Of a stretch of 7,122 nucleotides of DNA, positions 5,551 through 7,122 are shown piece after piece. The first letter of the stretch is position 1; every line of letters starts with the position of its first letter. This DNA is from Muribaculaceae bacterium (GTDB lineage Bacteria; Bacteroidota; Bacteroidia; Bacteroidales; Muribaculaceae): NCBI GenBank assembly GCA_022511505.1, contig JAFLTK010000151.1:1-7122 (forward strand). The letters are read 5' to 3'. The notes beneath the pieces were generated by a model, which saw only the letters and a program-made list of their open reading frames with translations, made no database searches and was not told the origin of the DNA. Made by a program: the position numbers and the translations under genes.

Positions 5551-6156
5551 TTACTTAGAGTACAACTCGACGATAAGTTGCTCTTTAATGTTTTCGGGGA
5601 TGTCCTCGCGAGCGGGAACGTGGAGCAATTTGCCTGCCTTGAGTGATTCGTCCCATTCGAGCCAGGGGTACTTGCTGTGGTTGAAGCCGGCGAGAGCGTC
5701 GGCGATAACCTCGAGAGATTTTGATTTCTCGCGCACGCCTACAACGTCACCGGGCTTAACGGCATAGGAAGCGATGTTGACAACCTGACCGTTGACGGTG
5801 ATGTGGCGATGGAGCACGAGCTGACGGGCAGCGGCACGGGTGGGGGCGATGCCGAGGCGGTAAACGATGTTGTCGAGACGGCCTTCGAGCAACTGGAGCA
5901 GGATTTCACCGGTGATACCTTTTGCGCGCGATGCTTTGTCAAAGAGGTTGTGGAACTGCTTTTCGAGCACGCCGTAGGTGTATTTGGCTTTCTGCTTTTC
6001 GCGGAGCTGAACGCCATACTCTGAGGTCTTGCGGCGCTTGTTCAGGCCGTGCTGGCCCGGGGGATAGTTTTTCTTTGTGAGAACTTTGTCTTCACCAAAG
6101 ATGGGCTCGCCGAATTTGCGGGCGATTTTGGTCTTGGGACCTGTGTATCTTGCCAT
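5551..6156 (-). CDS. rpsD: 30S ribosomal protein S4
   Basis: 201 residues. The frame is open further upstream to 6270, but MARYTGPKTKIARKFGEPIF at ATG 6156 is the conserved S4 N-terminus, and the upstream residues look like translated spacer. S4 binds 16S rRNA early in small-subunit assembly and represses its own operon in several bacteria. The S4 RNA-binding fold covers about residues 93-140 (RLDNIVYRLG, RAAARQLVLHRHITVNG, YAVKPGDVV). The N-terminal part lacks the four-cysteine zinc site seen in some S4 proteins, so it is the zinc-free form. The usual C-terminal part follows (PWLEWDE, PAREDIPENIKEQLIVELYSK). The gene is separated from rpsK by an unusually long spacer and followed closely by rpoA. 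Confidence 0.98.
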   Translation of the reverse strand: MARYTGPKTKIARKFGEPIFGEDKVLTKKNYPPGQHGLNKRRKTSEYGVQLREKQKAKYTYGVLEKQFHNLFDKASRAKGITGEILLQLLEGRLDNIVYRLGIAPTRAAARQLVLHRHITVNGQVVNIASYAVKPGDVVGVREKSKSLEVIADALAGFNHSKYPWLEWDESLKAGKLLHVPAREDIPENIKEQLIVELYSK

Positions 6157-6715
6157 TTTTGTGGTTCTTAATTTGGTGATTGAGCAACGTGAGTCTTCAA
6201 CCGGTAGGAGCGCCGGGGGCGCGGTGTTGGCTTTATGGCTTTCCGAGTGTCGGATTGGTGGGGCCGTCACGTCATCCTTGCCGGCATTGCGATTGTCATG
6301 GTGATTAACGCCGGGGGCGCAGCCGCGACCATAGAGAGGTGATTGAATGATATGGTCTAAAAATACCCGCCGATGTTTCTACCTCGACAAGAGGAGGAGC
6401 TTTTGGGATGGCGCCGGTTTCCTCGCCTGTGGGTTGCTGACTGTTCAAGGTATCTCCTGCCGCCGGCTGCCCGCGGTGGGGCGGCTGTTGCGGCTTGCTG
6501 TGACTGCCTATGATTGGTGTAAGAGCATCGTTGGCGGTCACTAACCCCGGGGAAAACGTCAAGGTTTCAATTCCCTTAGGAGACGGTCCTTGACACGGTC
6601 ATTGTCGTGTCTCGGGCGACGGTTTTGAGCCGACTTGATTGAAGGGTTGTTGCTTTGTTTTGTTGGTTTACTTGAAGGTTGGGTTATGGATGTCGTTAAC
6701 CGAGGCGACTAAGGA
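6157..6715. other. 559-bp intra-operon spacer between rpsK and rpsD without a credible gene
   Basis: No convincing protein is encoded. The longest minus frames (an 85-codon frame with a TTG start at 6562, and the upstream extension of rpsD) are low in complexity and resemble no family I know. Visible structure: a 12-bp direct repeat CGCCGGGGGCGC at 6211-6222 and 6309-6320; GGTGATT three times (6175, 6300, 6339); a GCCGCC/GGCGGC hairpin at 6459-6485; and GACACG/CGTGTC at 6592-6611. I found no TAnnTTTG promoter box on the minus strand, so rpsD probably depends on read-through from upstream. The stretch could be an RNA regulatory or processing region, or the remains of an inserted repeat element. 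Confidence 0.6.
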
Positions 6716-7105
6716 TTAGACGCGACGGCGCTTGGGGGGACGACAGCCGTTGTGGGGCAGCGGAGTAACGTCGATAATCTCGGTTACTTCGATACCGGCA
6801 CCGTGGATAGTGCGGATGGCGCTTTCACGACCGTTGCCGGGACCCTTCACATAGGCTTTAACCTTGCGGAGGCCGAGGTCGTAGGCGACCTTGGCGCAGT
6901 CCTGGGCTGCCATCTGGGCGGCGTAGGGGGTATTTTTCTTAGAGCCACGGAAACCCATCTTGCCGGCGCTCGACCACGAGATTACCTGGCCTTCAGAGTT
7001 GGCTAAGCACACAATGATGTTGTTGAACGAGGAGTGTACGTGAAGCTGACCGGCAGCGTCAACTTTGACATTTCTCTTCTTTGCTGCGACTGTTTTTTTT
7101 GCCAT
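6716..7105 (-). CDS. rpsK: 30S ribosomal protein S11
   Basis: 129 residues, normal length. S11 lies on the platform of the small subunit and contacts 16S rRNA near the mRNA exit site. The start MAKKTVAAKKRNVKVDAAGQ is the family's basic N-terminus. Conserved segments follow: HVHSSFNNIIV (22-32), SAGKMGFRGSKKNTPYAAQ (46-64), VKGPGNGRESAIR (86-98) and the C-terminal signature DVTPLPHNGCRPPKRRRV. A purine-rich AGAAGA lies a few bases upstream of the start. A TAA on the minus strand at 7121-7119 could be the end of the expected upstream gene rpsM, but too little is visible to say. The gene is intact. What is odd is the long gap to rpsD downstream. Confidence 0.99.
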   Translation of the reverse strand: MAKKTVAAKKRNVKVDAAGQLHVHSSFNNIIVCLANSEGQVISWSSAGKMGFRGSKKNTPYAAQMAAQDCAKVAYDLGLRKVKAYVKGPGNGRESAIRTIHGAGIEVTEIIDVTPLPHNGCRPPKRRRV

Positions 7106-7122
7106 ATTCTTCTATTATTTAG

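Noticed and set aside
6157..6270. N-terminal extension of S4
   Set aside because: The conserved S4 N-terminus begins at 6156 and gives the usual 201 residues. The extension looks like translated spacer.
6305..6562. 85-codon minus-strand ORF between rpsK and rpsD
   Set aside because: It uses a TTG start, has a low-complexity Pro/Gln/Arg composition and no recognisable motif. It is more likely chance reading of a GC-rich spacer.

Overview
The window looks like the chromosome of a Bacteroidales bacterium, possibly Muribaculaceae; the family is a guess. Three things suggest this: the order rpsK-rpsD-rpoA-rplQ, a textbook Bacteroidetes promoter (TTG, 19 nt, TATCTTTG), and a large secreted BspA-type leucine-rich-repeat protein. 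Every gene I can support is on the minus strand, so the biological order runs from the right edge to the left edge.

Right half (7105 to 4049): the distal part of the alpha ribosomal-protein operon. It encodes S11 (rpsK), S4 (rpsD), the RNA polymerase alpha subunit (rpoA) and L17 (rplQ). rpsD-rpoA-rplQ are tightly packed with gaps of 20 and 9 bp. rpsK and rpsD are separated by 559 bp without a convincing gene, a surprisingly long spacer inside such an operon. Two strong hairpins without U-tracts follow rplQ.

Middle (4048 to 2974): about 1.07 kb without a credible protein gene, but full of structure. From right to left it holds hairpins and a 20-bp palindrome, a 10-bp tandem repeat, a 186-bp element with long imperfect inverted arms and many CCCCGGG motifs (REP/BIME- or MITE-like), an 87-bp degenerate NTG triplet tract in a C-free 99-nt stretch, and a consensus promoter. 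The promoter is followed by about 375 nt that can fold into a long irregular hairpin and ends in an intrinsic terminator. I read that last part as an undescribed structured RNA, or as a long attenuator-type leader.

Left (2973 to 1): a short GC-rich ORF with a signal peptide and a subtilase-propeptide-like motif breaks off after 74 codons. The base composition then switches abruptly to AT-rich. Beyond the switch lies the BspA-type LRR gene, which runs off the left edge. It contains a 231-bp segment repeated without a mismatch 840 bp apart. The picture is a conserved housekeeping operon beside a plastic accessory region with a probable recombination junction near 2750.
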